DNA from: UBA6019 sp036564345
GTDB lineage: Bacteria; Chloroflexota; Dormibacteria; Dormibacterales; Dormibacteraceae
Assembly (NCBI GenBank): GCA_036564345.1
Contig: DATCOZ010000240.1
Location: 1 to 46,908, forward strand
DNA length: 46,908 nt
Direction: 5' to 3'
Below, piece by piece: positions 24,564-32,045 of this stretch; the stretch's first letter is position 1, and each line of letters begins with the position of its first letter. A model generated the notes under the pieces. It searched no databases and was not told the DNA's origin. It was given only the letters and a program-made list of their open reading frames with translations. A program made the translations under genes and the position numbers.

Positions 24564-25910
24564 GTGGCAGTAGCAGCACGCCGCCGACTACCGGGTCTGA
24601 AGGTGAGGCCCGGCTCCGTTCGCCAGGCACGCAGTGAGGCCGGGCTCAGCCTGGCCGGGGTCGCGCGCCAGGACCTCAGCCGGACGGCCATCTTCCTCAT
24701 CGAGACCGGCAAGAGTAACCCGACCCTGCCCACCCTGGAGCTCATCGCCGAGCGCACGGGAAAGACTGTCGAGTACTTCCTCGACGACGAGCTGCCTGCA
24801 ACCGGCGCCGGCATCGACTTCATCGAGATCGAGCACTTGCTGGCCACCGAGGACTTCGAGCGGGTCAAGGAGCTGACCGCCCATCACCTGGGCGTCCGGC
24901 TTTCCCGTGCCGACACGGCCCGGCTGCGCTTCCTCAAGGGCCTGGCGCACATCCGCCAGGCCGATGCGGATGGCGCGGCGCCGCTGCTGCTCGCGGCGCG
25001 CGAGTACTACGAGTCCGTGATGGACAAGGCGATGGCGGTCGAGTGCCTGAGCTGGGAGGTCCACGTCCCCTTCCTCCTCGAGGACCCGAACGCGCTCGCC
25101 TTTGCCGAAACCGCCCTGCAGCGCTGCCGTCAGCTCAAGCCGTGCCCCCTCCTCACCGAGGTGCGGATCCTCTCCCGGATAGCCGGGATCCATGCCTTCA
25201 ACCACAGCTGGCCGGAGGCGATTCGCTTCTACGAGGAGGTTGTCGATCGGCTCGGTCCGCTCCGGGACATGAACCGGATGGCCAAGGTCTACTCCGAATT
25301 GGGCATGGCCTATCGCGAGCTGGGTCAGTCGGAGCTGTCGGCGCGCTACGCGCAGAAGTCGATCGCGCTGCACGAGATGCTCCGCGACCAGTACTCGACG
25401 GCGGCCGCTGAGAACAACCTGGCGCTTGCGCTCATGAACATGAGCAACTACGCCTCGGCGGAGGAGCACCTCGACCGCTCGACCGAGATCTTCGAAAACC
25501 TCGGCCGCGATCGCGGCCGGAGCGAGCTGCTGCTGAGCTACACCGAGCTGCACCTGATGCGCGGCCGGCTCGATGCCGCCGAGCAGGCGGGTACCGAGGC
25601 TCTCGAGCTGTCATCCCGCTTGAAGGAGAAGGCCACCGAGGCCCAGTCTCACCAATGGCTCGGCCGGATCGCTGCAGCTCGCGACGATCACAAGACGACC
25701 GATGCCCAGTTCTCGATGGCGATCGCGAAGCTGACCAAGCTGAACCTGGTGGAGCGGCTGGTCCAGGCTCACGCCACCTACGCCCAGATCCTCGAGGACC
25801 GGGGCGATCTCCAGGCGGCCAACCAGCATCTCAGGGAGGTCGTGGCGCTGAACCGGCCGGACCTCATTTCGCAGAGCTCCCTCGAAGAGCGCCGCCGCGA
25901 GCTGGCCTAG
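24564..25910 (+). CDS. XRE-family HTH regulator with C-terminal TPR repeats (RRNPP-like)
   Basis: A 448-aa protein. Residues about 15-73 are an XRE helix-turn-helix (RPGSVRQARSEAGLSLAGVA...LSRTAIFLIETGKSNPTLPTLELIAERTGK). From about residue 90 to the end it is an all-helical TPR array, for example AKVYSELGMAYRELGQSELSARYAQKSIAL and NNLALALMNMSNYASAEEHLDRSTEIFENLG. This is the domain order of peptide-sensing regulators such as PlcR and NprR. GTG 24564 fits a leaderless message; GTG 24603 would still include the whole HTH. It follows the small peptide gene and a probable operator. Convergent with the YbjQ gene, 11 bp apart. Confidence 0.88.
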   Translation: MAVAARRRLPGLKVRPGSVRQARSEAGLSLAGVARQDLSRTAIFLIETGKSNPTLPTLELIAERTGKTVEYFLDDELPATGAGIDFIEIEHLLATEDFERVKELTAHHLGVRLSRADTARLRFLKGLAHIRQADADGAAPLLLAAREYYESVMDKAMAVECLSWEVHVPFLLEDPNALAFAETALQRCRQLKPCPLLTEVRILSRIAGIHAFNHSWPEAIRFYEEVVDRLGPLRDMNRMAKVYSELGMAYRELGQSELSARYAQKSIALHEMLRDQYSTAAAENNLALALMNMSNYASAEEHLDRSTEIFENLGRDRGRSELLLSYTELHLMRGRLDAAEQAGTEALELSSRLKEKATEAQSHQWLGRIAAARDDHKTTDAQFSMAIAKLTKLNLVERLVQAHATYAQILEDRGDLQAANQHLREVVALNRPDLISQSSLEERRRELA

Positions 25911-25921
25911 CTTCCTCTAGC

Positions 25922-26743
25922 TCAGCCTCCCAGCGGCAGCGTGAGCTGCGGCTTGGCGATCTTGTGGTCAGCGCGCAACGAGTAGACCGCGTTGCCGACC
26001 GCGAAGAACTCGATCACGTGGGCGCCCCAGTAATAAGGACGTTCCACGATCTGGGTGCCGACGACGCCGTCGGATTTCAGCTGCATCGCCTCGTACTGCA
26101 TCCGGTCCATCGCCAGCTCGCGCGCCTCGTAGGTCGCCTGGGTGAAGTTGGGCATCTCGATGTTCTGGCCGGCCGTGCTGAACCAGCCGCGAAGGGACTG
26201 GTGCGCGACGTGGTAGACGCAGGTCCCCATCACCAGGCCGCGCGGCGCATAGCCCGCCTGGAGCAGCGTCCAGAAGTCCTGGCCTGAGAGGTCGGAGGTG
26301 AAGGGCTTGTCGTTCGGCGTCCGGTAGCTGCCCTCCCGCGCCTTGACGGCCGTACCGATGGCGACGAACTCGGCCAGGCCCTGGCCCCACTCGTAGAAGC
26401 CGACGTTGAGGCGCACGCCGACGATCCCGTCAGCGCCCAGTTGGTCGGCCTCGGCCTCCATCCGCGACATCGCGAGCTCGCGCGCTGCATACATCGCCTG
26501 GCTGAGCACCTGCAGCTCCATGTTCTGGTTCCAGTTCCCGACCTGGTAGCCGATGTGATAGATCGAGCTGCCCACGACCAGACCGAGGGGATCGAAACCG
26601 GCTTCCTTCACCATCAGGAACTCGTTGACGGACAGGTCGCTGGTGAAAAAGGCGGTGCCGTCCGCGCTCGCCGACCGGCGAAGTCGGTCGACACCCTGCT
26701 GGGGGATTCCCTGGGCATTGGGTTGCGGTGGGGTTTGGGCCAT
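25922..26743 (-). CDS. Tandem-duplicated YbjQ/DUF74 (heavy-metal-binding-like) domain protein
   Basis: A 273-aa protein made of two similar halves, about 30-135 and 140-260. Each half carries FTSDLS, then G(L/Y)xPxGLVxGxxxYH, then YAARELAM or YEARELAM with xRM, then a DGxVGxxxxxxxYxWG segment and an IEFFAVG/LAEFVAIG ending. YbjQ proteins normally have one such domain of about 100 aa and form pentamers of unknown function. The N-terminus is a Gln/Pro-rich tail. ATG 26743 is used. It is probably co-transcribed with the 127-aa gene upstream (58-bp gap). Confidence 0.85.
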   Translation of the reverse strand: MAQTPPQPNAQGIPQQGVDRLRRSASADGTAFFTSDLSVNEFLMVKEAGFDPLGLVVGSSIYHIGYQVGNWNQNMELQVLSQAMYAARELAMSRMEAEADQLGADGIVGVRLNVGFYEWGQGLAEFVAIGTAVKAREGSYRTPNDKPFTSDLSGQDFWTLLQAGYAPRGLVMGTCVYHVAHQSLRGWFSTAGQNIEMPNFTQATYEARELAMDRMQYEAMQLKSDGVVGTQIVERPYYWGAHVIEFFAVGNAVYSLRADHKIAKPQLTLPLGG

Positions 26744-26801
26744 CTCAGTTCAAATCTCCAGAAGGTGTGACTGTTTGCCTAGAAAGGTAAAGGCTAGTAA
26801 G

Positions 26802-27185
26802 TCAGCCCTGGAGCAGTCGGTTCAGAGCTTCCCTCCCCTTCTCGCTGGCCCTGGCGTGCTCGGTGAGGTGTCCTGCCAGGGCGGCGATCCAGTCCTCGAT
26901 CGCCAGCACCTCGGTCTTAAGGGTGATGCCACGAACCGAATGTGACCGGCTGGCTTCGAGGCCGGAGCCGCCCCGGGCGAGCTCGTAACGGTGCTCGCCG
27001 AGCTGGACCTGGAGGCGTTTGACGCGCTTGCGGGAGAGGAGGCCGCCCTCGTGAACCACCGTGACAGCGGCGGGTAGCGCGCCGGCCAGCTTGCCGGCGA
27101 GGACCTCGAGGAAGACGGCCAGGTCCCGCGCGTCCGCCCGCAGCGACGCCGCCACCTGGTCGAAGCTGAGGGCCGGGTCGTCCAT
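26802..27185 (-). CDS. Hypothetical protein, 127 aa
   Basis: I do not recognise this protein. The N-terminal half, DDPALSFDQVAASLRADARDLAVFLEVLAGKLAGAL, looks helical. The middle is basic and strand-like (VTVVHEGGLLSRKRVKRLQVQLGEHRYEL), and the C-terminal third is again helical. ATG 27185 is used; no clear ribosome site. Co-directional with and just upstream of the double-YbjQ gene, so the two probably form a small operon. No signal peptide or membrane segment. Confidence 0.7.
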   Translation of the reverse strand: MDDPALSFDQVAASLRADARDLAVFLEVLAGKLAGALPAAVTVVHEGGLLSRKRVKRLQVQLGEHRYELARGGSGLEASRSHSVRGITLKTEVLAIEDWIAALAGHLTEHARASEKGREALNRLLQG

Positions 27186-27202
27186 CGGCGGCTCGGAGTA
27201 TA

Positions 27203-27236
27203 GGCGGGGCTGCCGGCGCGACCCGGCAGCCCGCCC
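27203..27236 (-). terminator. Strong hairpin downstream of the BON-domain gene
   Basis: GGGCTGCCGG (27207-27216) pairs perfectly with CCGGCAGCCC (27223-27232) around CGCGAC, and the stem extends by three further pairs with one bulged G. It lies 12 bp after the BON-gene stop codon on the minus strand, without a U-run. Probable terminator or mRNA 3' stabiliser. Confidence 0.55.
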
Positions 27237-27247
27237 GAGAGTTCGGA

Positions 27248-27928
27248 CTAGACCGAGCGGCCCTCGCCGTTGCCGGCTGTCGCCCGGGCGCTCGCCTTGT
27301 TCGGCGCAGGGGTGCCGGGGACGTGGAGGAGGTTCTCGACATCCTTGACCCCGACGACCTGGCGAACGGCGGCCTCGATCGCCGCGATCTGGGACTCGGA
27401 TACCTGACCGCGGAGGACCGCCCGGCCCTCGACGACCATCACGTTGATGTCTCCCTTGGGGATGGCGGGGTCGGCGAAGACCTCGCTCTCCACCCGGTCG
27501 AGGATGGTGAGGTCGTCGGTGTTGGGGTCGGCGGCCCGCGGAATGACGCGGCTCCTGATCCCGGCGGCCCTGTCGGTCGCGAGTACGGTGGTCCGCTGCG
27601 CCATCCGGTTGGCCTCCAGCCCCACGCCCCCCAGCCGCCGGACGAGCTCGGCGCGGCGGCCGCGGCCCCGCTCCGGGTCGAAGAGGTAGCCGGCCAGGTA
27701 GCCGGCTCCCAGCCCGGCGAGGACAAGCAGCACGGTTCGCCGCCGGCTCGGCTTGGGGCGTGACGCGAACCGCTTGCTGACATCCGATTGGATCGCGTCG
27801 AGCCTCTCGGTGACGCCCGAAGCCCGGTCGAGAAGGATCGCGGCCTGCTCGGTCAGGGTCTCGACTTGCTTTGCGAACTGCCGCCCGAGGCGGTCCGCCA
27901 GGTCCTCGCGCGCCTGTTTGACGTTCAT
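27248..27928 (-). CDS. BON-domain membrane-associated stress protein
   Basis: A 226-aa protein. A helical N-terminus is followed by one membrane helix at about 65-83 (VLLVLAGLGAGYLAGYLF) with the YtxH-like sequence DPERGRGRR. A BON domain at about 141-205 follows (ILDRVESEVFADPAIPKGDINVMVVEGRAVLRGQVSE...VVGVKDVENLL); such domains bind membranes or phospholipid surfaces. ATG 27928 overlaps the CsbD stop (ATGA). The CsbD neighbour and the YtxH/BON combination suggest an envelope or general stress role. Confidence 0.85.
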   Translation of the reverse strand: MNVKQAREDLADRLGRQFAKQVETLTEQAAILLDRASGVTERLDAIQSDVSKRFASRPKPSRRRTVLLVLAGLGAGYLAGYLFDPERGRGRRAELVRRLGGVGLEANRMAQRTTVLATDRAAGIRSRVIPRAADPNTDDLTILDRVESEVFADPAIPKGDINVMVVEGRAVLRGQVSESQIAAIEAAVRQVVGVKDVENLLHVPGTPAPNKASARATAGNGEGRSV

Positions 27929-28089
27929 GTGCGATCCCGCTTCGGGTGCTCGGCGTCGTATGCCGCCGACTTCACCGCCTGTTTCACGCTGCCGACGGCC
28001 TGGCGGCCCTTGCCCTTCATTTCCTCCAAGCGGTCGCCGGTGGCCCTGCCCTTCAATTCCTCGGCTTTGCCCTTCAGCTTGTCCTTCAT
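27925..28089 (-). CDS. CsbD-family stress-response protein
   Basis: A 54-aa very hydrophilic protein with the CsbD pattern: MKDKLKGKAEELKGRATGD, EEMKGKGRQAVGSVKQAVK, ending in a Lys/Arg tail. In Bacillus CsbD belongs to the sigma-B general stress regulon; its biochemical role is unknown. ATG 28089 matches the usual family start. It is translationally coupled to the BON gene, and a perfect TATAAT lies about 50 bp upstream. Confidence 0.9.
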   Translation of the reverse strand: MKDKLKGKAEELKGRATGDRLEEMKGKGRQAVGSVKQAVKSAAYDAEHPKRDRT

Positions 28090-28140
28090 GCGGATTTCTC
28101 GCCTCCAACTTGGTCTCACCGGTGGACGGGAGAGCTTTTA

Positions 28141-28146
28141 ATTATA
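28141..28146 (-). promoter_or_regulatory. -10 element (TATAAT) upstream of csbD-like gene
   Basis: The minus strand reads TATAAT at 28146-28141, a perfect sigma-70 -10 in an otherwise GC-rich region. No clear TTGACA lies 16-18 bp upstream, so an extended -10 or alternative sigma recognition is possible. Confidence 0.45.
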
Positions 28147-28174
28147 GCGCCACTATCAATCTTGGACGGATGAT

Positions 28175-28948
28175 TCAGGCACCCGCAGCGCGCGCTGCGG
28201 CACGTGCCGGTGGGACCACGCGGAACACCTCCGGGGTTGCCGAAAGCAGCCTCGGCAGAGCCGCCCGGACCGCGCTGAAGAGAGCCCGGCTCGGCCTCCC
28301 CCAGCGAAGCCCGTAGGCCCTGCGGAGTGGCTCCGGCAGGAGCCCGGCGGTAATGGCCTCGAGGGGCGCGAAGAGCGCACCGGGCATCCTCCGGATGGGT
28401 GGCCTAAGCACCAGGGCGGCCAGTTTGCGACCGGTTTCATCGGGCTGAGCCGGGCCGGCCAGCATCTTCTCCAGGTAGGCGTCGAACTCAGCGAGCCGGG
28501 GCGGAAACCGCCCTGCCGGGATTCCGAGCAGCGCCCCGATCGGCTTCGCCTCCTGGTAGTAGGCCTCCGCCTCGGCGGTGGTCAGCGGGCCCACGAACGT
28601 CCGATACGTCAGCAGGGCGCTGTCGATCAGTGTCGCGTGCACCCAGAGCAGCAGGTCGGGATCGAGGGCCTGGTAGCCGATGCCGCTGACGCGCTCGTGA
28701 GTCCGGTTGATCTGGCGCGCGGCGGCCCGGACTTCCTGCCGTGACCCGAAGGTGAGCGCGAGGGAGAGCTCCATCGTCCGGCTCAGCCGCGCCAGCGGGT
28801 CGCGCTGGAAGTCGCTGTGCTCGGCGACACCGGCGGCGACCAGGGGATGAGCCACCTGCATGAGCAGGGCGCGGCCACCGCCGAGCAGGAGCGCCGCCTC
28901 GCGGTTGACCCGCCAGCTGATCGAGCCCGGTCCGGGGAGCTCTTCCAT
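28175..28948 (-). CDS. DUF2236 (MpaB/latex-clearing-like) oxygenase family protein
   Basis: A 257-aa protein of the oxygenase MpaB / DUF2236 family, related to haem-dependent latex clearing proteins. Hallmarks are GSISWRVNREAALLLGGGRALLMQVAHPLVAAGVAEHSDF-type N-terminal sequence (here residues 8-46), the RTM..L segment, and DPDLLLWVHATLIDSALLTY. The conserved His residues in AHPL, EHSDF and WVHATL are present and could ligate haem. ATG 28948 is preferred because homologues begin with a short acidic stretch before SxxWRVNRE; an upstream ATG at 29020 would add 24 basic residues. Substrate unknown. Divergent from the DinB gene. Confidence 0.82.
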   Translation of the reverse strand: MEELPGPGSISWRVNREAALLLGGGRALLMQVAHPLVAAGVAEHSDFQRDPLARLSRTMELSLALTFGSRQEVRAAARQINRTHERVSGIGYQALDPDLLLWVHATLIDSALLTYRTFVGPLTTAEAEAYYQEAKPIGALLGIPAGRFPPRLAEFDAYLEKMLAGPAQPDETGRKLAALVLRPPIRRMPGALFAPLEAITAGLLPEPLRRAYGLRWGRPSRALFSAVRAALPRLLSATPEVFRVVPPARAAARAAGA

Positions 28949-28960
28949 GTCCCGAAGGCG

Positions 28961-28970
28961 AGCATAGAAT
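28961..28970. promoter_or_regulatory. Overlapping divergent -10 elements (DUF2236 / DinB)
   Basis: The minus strand reads TATGCT (28966-28961) for DUF2236, while the plus strand reads TAGAAT (28965-28970) for the DinB gene. The two promoters would compete. The -35 boxes are not convincing. Confidence 0.35.
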
Positions 28971-29023
28971 TCGCGAGTCCACTTCCGGCGAAGAAATCGA
29001 ATCGTTTGTCCTGGAGGCATTCG

Positions 29024-29566
29024 GTGGCGGCCACGGAACCGAACTCACACCCGATCGTCGAGCAGCTGAGGTTCACGCGCAGCGAGTGGCTCCGCGGACT
29101 TGCCGGCGTGACCGAGGAGGACGCCAATGAGCATTGCGGCCAGATGAACTCGATCGGCTGGATCGTCGGCCATCTCACCTGGCAAGAGCAGCGCTACCTG
29201 CTGGATCGCCCGCAGGGCATCGTTCTCTTCCCCGAGATCAAGAAGACGTTCGCGTACGGGGCGCCGATGAGCACGCCCTCACTGGCCGAGGTGTTGAAGG
29301 CCTGGCGCAAGGTCGCGCCCGCAACCGAGGCTTTCCTGGAGACGCGCACGACCGAAGACCTGCTCGAGGATCTCCCCGACAATGGGCGGCCGTCCGGCCA
29401 GAGCCTGGGCTCGGCGATCCGGCGGCTCACGTACCACTACTGGTTCCACATCGGGGAGATTCAGGCGATCCGTCAGATGCTCGCCCACAAGCGACTGCCG
29501 GTGTACGTCGGGAACAATCGAAGCCAAGGCTCCCTACCGGCCGGAGTGAGGCGCAGCCTGCCGTGA
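29024..29566 (+). CDS. DinB-superfamily protein
   Basis: A 180-aa four-helix-bundle protein of the DinB/YfiT type. Candidate metal His residues are in IGWIVGHLTWQEQRYLL and in LTYHYWFHIGEIQAIRQML. Such proteins act as thiol-dependent transferases or metal hydrolases, but the function here is unknown. GTG 29024 has GGAGG at 29013-29017 with a spacing of six, which sets the start although the frame is open far upstream. Its stop overlaps the GNAT gene by 4 bp. Confidence 0.85.
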   Translation: MAATEPNSHPIVEQLRFTRSEWLRGLAGVTEEDANEHCGQMNSIGWIVGHLTWQEQRYLLDRPQGIVLFPEIKKTFAYGAPMSTPSLAEVLKAWRKVAPATEAFLETRTTEDLLEDLPDNGRPSGQSLGSAIRRLTYHYWFHIGEIQAIRQMLAHKRLPVYVGNNRSQGSLPAGVRRSLP

Positions 29567-29997
29567 CGATCAGAGAGCTCGGCCCGGATGAGACCGCGCT
29601 CGCCTACCGGGCGATGCTCGAGCTGCGGCCTCGGATCGGCTCCGAGGAGGAGTTCGTGGCCCGGGTCAACGACCTCCAGCGCTCGGAGGGGTACCGGCTG
29701 GTCGCCTCTTTCGCGGACGGTGACGAGCAGGCGGTCGCCGCGGCCGGCTTCCGGACCGCCCACTTCCTGGCCTGGGGCTACGCACTCTACGTCGACGACC
29801 TCTCCTCCCGTCCCGGCTTTCGCCGCCAGGGCCACGCCGGGGCGCTCCTCGACTGGCTCCTGGCCGAGGCACGCCGGCTCGGCTGCGGCCAGCTCCACCT
29901 GGATTCCGGCGTGGGTCCGGATCGCGAAGAGGCACACCGCCTGTACCTCAACAAGCACCTCCGGATCTCAGCCCACCACTTCCAGGTCGATTTTTAA
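29563..29997 (+). CDS. GNAT-family N-acetyltransferase
   Basis: A 144-aa acetyltransferase. The acetyl-CoA site is seen in LYVDDLSSRPGFRRQGHAGALLDWLLAEARRLG, with the R/Q-x-x-G-x-A-type loop RRQGHAG. The C-terminal half (LHLDSGVGPDREEAHRLYLNKHLRISAHHFQVDF) matches small-molecule or protein acetyltransferases. GTG 29563 overlaps the DinB TGA (GTGA). Substrate unknown; it is probably co-expressed with DinB. Confidence 0.88.
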   Translation: MTIRELGPDETALAYRAMLELRPRIGSEEEFVARVNDLQRSEGYRLVASFADGDEQAVAAAGFRTAHFLAWGYALYVDDLSSRPGFRRQGHAGALLDWLLAEARRLGCGQLHLDSGVGPDREEAHRLYLNKHLRISAHHFQVDF

Positions 29998-30045
29998 TCC
30001 GCAGCACAAGGCCACTGACCGGCTGAATACGAAGAGCGCTTTTCC

Positions 30046-30068
30046 CCCTCCCCATTGCATGGGGAGGG
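30046..30068. repeat. Palindromic element 2: 10-bp stem with 3-nt loop
   Basis: CCCTCCCCAT (30046-30055), loop TGC, ATGGGGAGGG (30059-30068). It has the same stem length, loop length and outer eight bases as the element at 15666-15688, and again lies between convergent genes. Confidence 0.7.
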
Positions 30069-30072
30069 AGAT

Positions 30073-30591
30073 TTACGCGATCAGGTTCGCGATTATCTCC
30101 TCGAGCGCCCCGTCGGCCAGCGCGTGCAGCTCGGCGTCGGTGCGGTCCTGGATCGGGTGGGGGACGTACACCGCGGCGGGTTGGAAGCCGAGCGCCTGCG
30201 CCTGGGCGTGGGCGGCCTCGATGAACTCGGCCGAGGCTACGAAGACGGCCGGGCGGCCCTCGGCCTCGAAGTTGGTCGTGTCATGCACACTGCACGACGT
30301 GCAGGACCCTCAATCGGCGAGGGCCTCCACGACGAGGTCGCTCTTGCCGAGGATCTCCTCGAGCAGCGCCCGCGGCGCGGGGCGCGCGAAGGTCGGCTTG
30401 CGGAAGCGTTCGACCTTTGCCCCGCGCTGGTTCAGGAGCTCCTCCAGGCGGTCGAGGAAGACGTTGCCGCGCGCCTTGGAGATGTCGAGAAGGGCCACCC
30501 GGTGTCCCTCGATAACATCGGGGCGAGCGACCCGCCGGCGGACGGCCGGCCGGCGCTCGCCGGTCGGGTCGAGAACTTCGAGTCCACTCAT
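30073..30591 (-). CDS. UGSC-family selenoprotein (in-frame UGA = selenocysteine)
   Basis: Read through one TGA (30312-30310), the minus strand encodes 172 aa with Sec at position 94. Before it are LLDISKARGNVFLDRLEELL and ILGKSDLVVEALAD; directly after it come GSCTSCSVHDTTNFE and then GRPAVFVASAEFIEAAHAQA. The Sec-Gly-Ser-Cys motif defines the UGSC (seleno)protein family, in which a Cys replaces Sec in some members. Both halves belong to one domain, so termination at the TGA would remove the active site and half the protein. GGGAG lies about 10 bp before ATG 30591. The next upstream gene encodes a thioredoxin-fused protein, suggesting a thiol/selenol redox pair. Sec-insertion genes are not in this window. 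Confidence 0.87.
30280..30312 (-). promoter_or_regulatory. UGA Sec codon with candidate bacterial SECIS hairpin
   Basis: After the UGA (30312-30310) and 11 spacer nt, GTCGTGCA (30298-30291) pairs with TGCATGAC (30287-30280), giving 8 bp with one G-T pair and apical loop GTG. The loop starts 19 nt after UGA and begins with G, which agrees with the known bSECIS layout. A competing 6-bp hairpin, CTGCAC/GTGCAG, overlaps it. Confidence 0.7.
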
Positions 30592-30596
30592 TCGTC

Positions 30597-32036
30597 TTAT
30601 CTCCCTACCTCGACGGTGACCGGTGTGCTGCCGCCCCCGTTCGGGTTGACCCAGCTCGAGAGGATTCCGCTGAACATACCCGCGTTGCCGCCGGCGTGGA
30701 CGAAGTGAAGGCCTCCCGCCCGGAACTTGGGGACGTCGGCGTCCGCCAGTGACTCCGGGAGGCCTTCGTCCATGCCACCCGCACCACGGCCCCTAGACCG
30801 GCCCGGCCTCGTCAGCAGAGCGTTGACCTCGTCCCGCATCCGCGCCTTGCTCCAGCCCGCGTCACGGAAGATGCTGGCGTGGTCGGGCGGGACGACCACG
30901 ATGGCGTCGAAGCCGAGGGCCAGGTTGGGGTGTCCAGTCGCGTTGAGACAGGCGGCGAAGCTGCGGATCAGGGACTCCGCGCTGCGCGACAGCTGGTCGA
31001 CGATGGGCGTCGGCCCCTGGCCGGCGAAAAGGGTGACGGTGGACTGCTCCGGTCGGTAGCCGAGCTCGACGTGAAGGGGTTCCCAGGGCGAGTCCTCCTC
31101 CCGCTCCGCGAAGCAGAAGCCGAGCTTGCCGGGACTGCCCAGGGTGGCGCGGTCGACGCCGCCGGGCATACCGCCGCCGACGTTGCGGACGACCAGCTGG
31201 AGCGCCCGGCCGATGGTCAGGTTGGCCCGGTTGCCCTGGCCCAGCACGTTCACCGCCGAGTTCATGCCGATCTCCCGGGCGATCGGTCCGTTCACGATCA
31301 GGATGGGTCCGCTGAAGAAGGTCGTGGCGAGCAGTCCGTGCATGTTGAACTCGTCCGTGCAGGCACCCTCGAGGGCGGCGAGGACGACCGGCAGGTGCTC
31401 CGGCCGGCAGCCCGCCATGACAGCGTTGACGGCGACCTTCTCGACGGTGCATCGGGCGAGGTCGGGCGGCACCAGGGCGACCACCTCGCCGGGATCGCGG
31501 CTGGTGCCGTGGAGCATCCGGAAGACGCGCTCGGCAGTCGGCGGTACGACCGGCAGGCCGTCGCTCCAGCCCCGCGCGTAGGCGGCTTCGAACTCGTCCT
31601 CCTCGGCGCCGAAGCGGACCCGGCGAGAGGCCAGCCGATCACCGTCGAAGCGCGCCGCGAGCCGCTCCGCGATGCCCGGCTCGACCGATCGGGAGCCGCA
31701 ACCGGCGCGGTACTCGGGCAGCCCTTCGCCCAGCGGCGCCACGCCGGTCAGCTCCTCCCAGCGGGAGCGGAGCCATCCCTGGAGCTCGTCGACAACGGCG
31801 CCGTTCTCGACCCTGAACAGGGTCGGCACCGTCTCGATCCCCTGCCGGTAGGAATGCTCAAGCTCGCTGTCGTCGATCGGGTCGACGCCGGCGGGAAAGG
31901 TGGGGTCATCCTGGCTGAAGACGGTCAGCGGCGCGCTGCCCTTGAGCGCGGCAAGCACCGGCGCGACCATGACGCAGGTCGGGCAGTCGCGCTTGACGAA
32001 GGCCACCAGGCCGTCGGGGAGCGAGGGGGCGCTCAC
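30597..32036 (-). CDS. Thioredoxin-domain protein fused to an uncharacterised domain, UGSC partner
   Basis: A 479-aa protein. Residues about 8-95 form a thioredoxin-like domain with C18-P-T-C21 (VAFVKRDCPTCVMVAP) and the cis-Pro region VPTLFRV. Residues about 140-479 are an unfamiliar domain beginning YARGWSDGLPVVPPTAERV, with ACTDEFNMHGLLATTFFSGP and GGGMPGGVDRATLGSPGKLG-type Gly-rich segments. Several Cys (for example in RCTVEK, VMAGCRP, GACTDEF) are conserved-looking. GTG 32036 starts 9 bp after the transglutaminase stop, and the UGSC gene follows 5 bp later. The arrangement suggests that it reduces, or shares a substrate with, the selenoprotein. The reaction is unknown. Confidence 0.8.
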   Translation of the reverse strand: MSAPSLPDGLVAFVKRDCPTCVMVAPVLAALKGSAPLTVFSQDDPTFPAGVDPIDDSELEHSYRQGIETVPTLFRVENGAVVDELQGWLRSRWEELTGVAPLGEGLPEYRAGCGSRSVEPGIAERLAARFDGDRLASRRVRFGAEEDEFEAAYARGWSDGLPVVPPTAERVFRMLHGTSRDPGEVVALVPPDLARCTVEKVAVNAVMAGCRPEHLPVVLAALEGACTDEFNMHGLLATTFFSGPILIVNGPIAREIGMNSAVNVLGQGNRANLTIGRALQLVVRNVGGGMPGGVDRATLGSPGKLGFCFAEREEDSPWEPLHVELGYRPEQSTVTLFAGQGPTPIVDQLSRSAESLIRSFAACLNATGHPNLALGFDAIVVVPPDHASIFRDAGWSKARMRDEVNALLTRPGRSRGRGAGGMDEGLPESLADADVPKFRAGGLHFVHAGGNAGMFSGILSSWVNPNGGGSTPVTVEVGR

Positions 32037-32045
32037 GGCCCGAGG

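Noticed and set aside
28949..29020. N-terminal extension of the DUF2236 protein from ATG 29020
   Set aside because: The extra 24 basic residues are unlike family N-termini and would leave only 3 bp between divergent start codons. ATG 28948 gives the expected start and leaves room for promoters.
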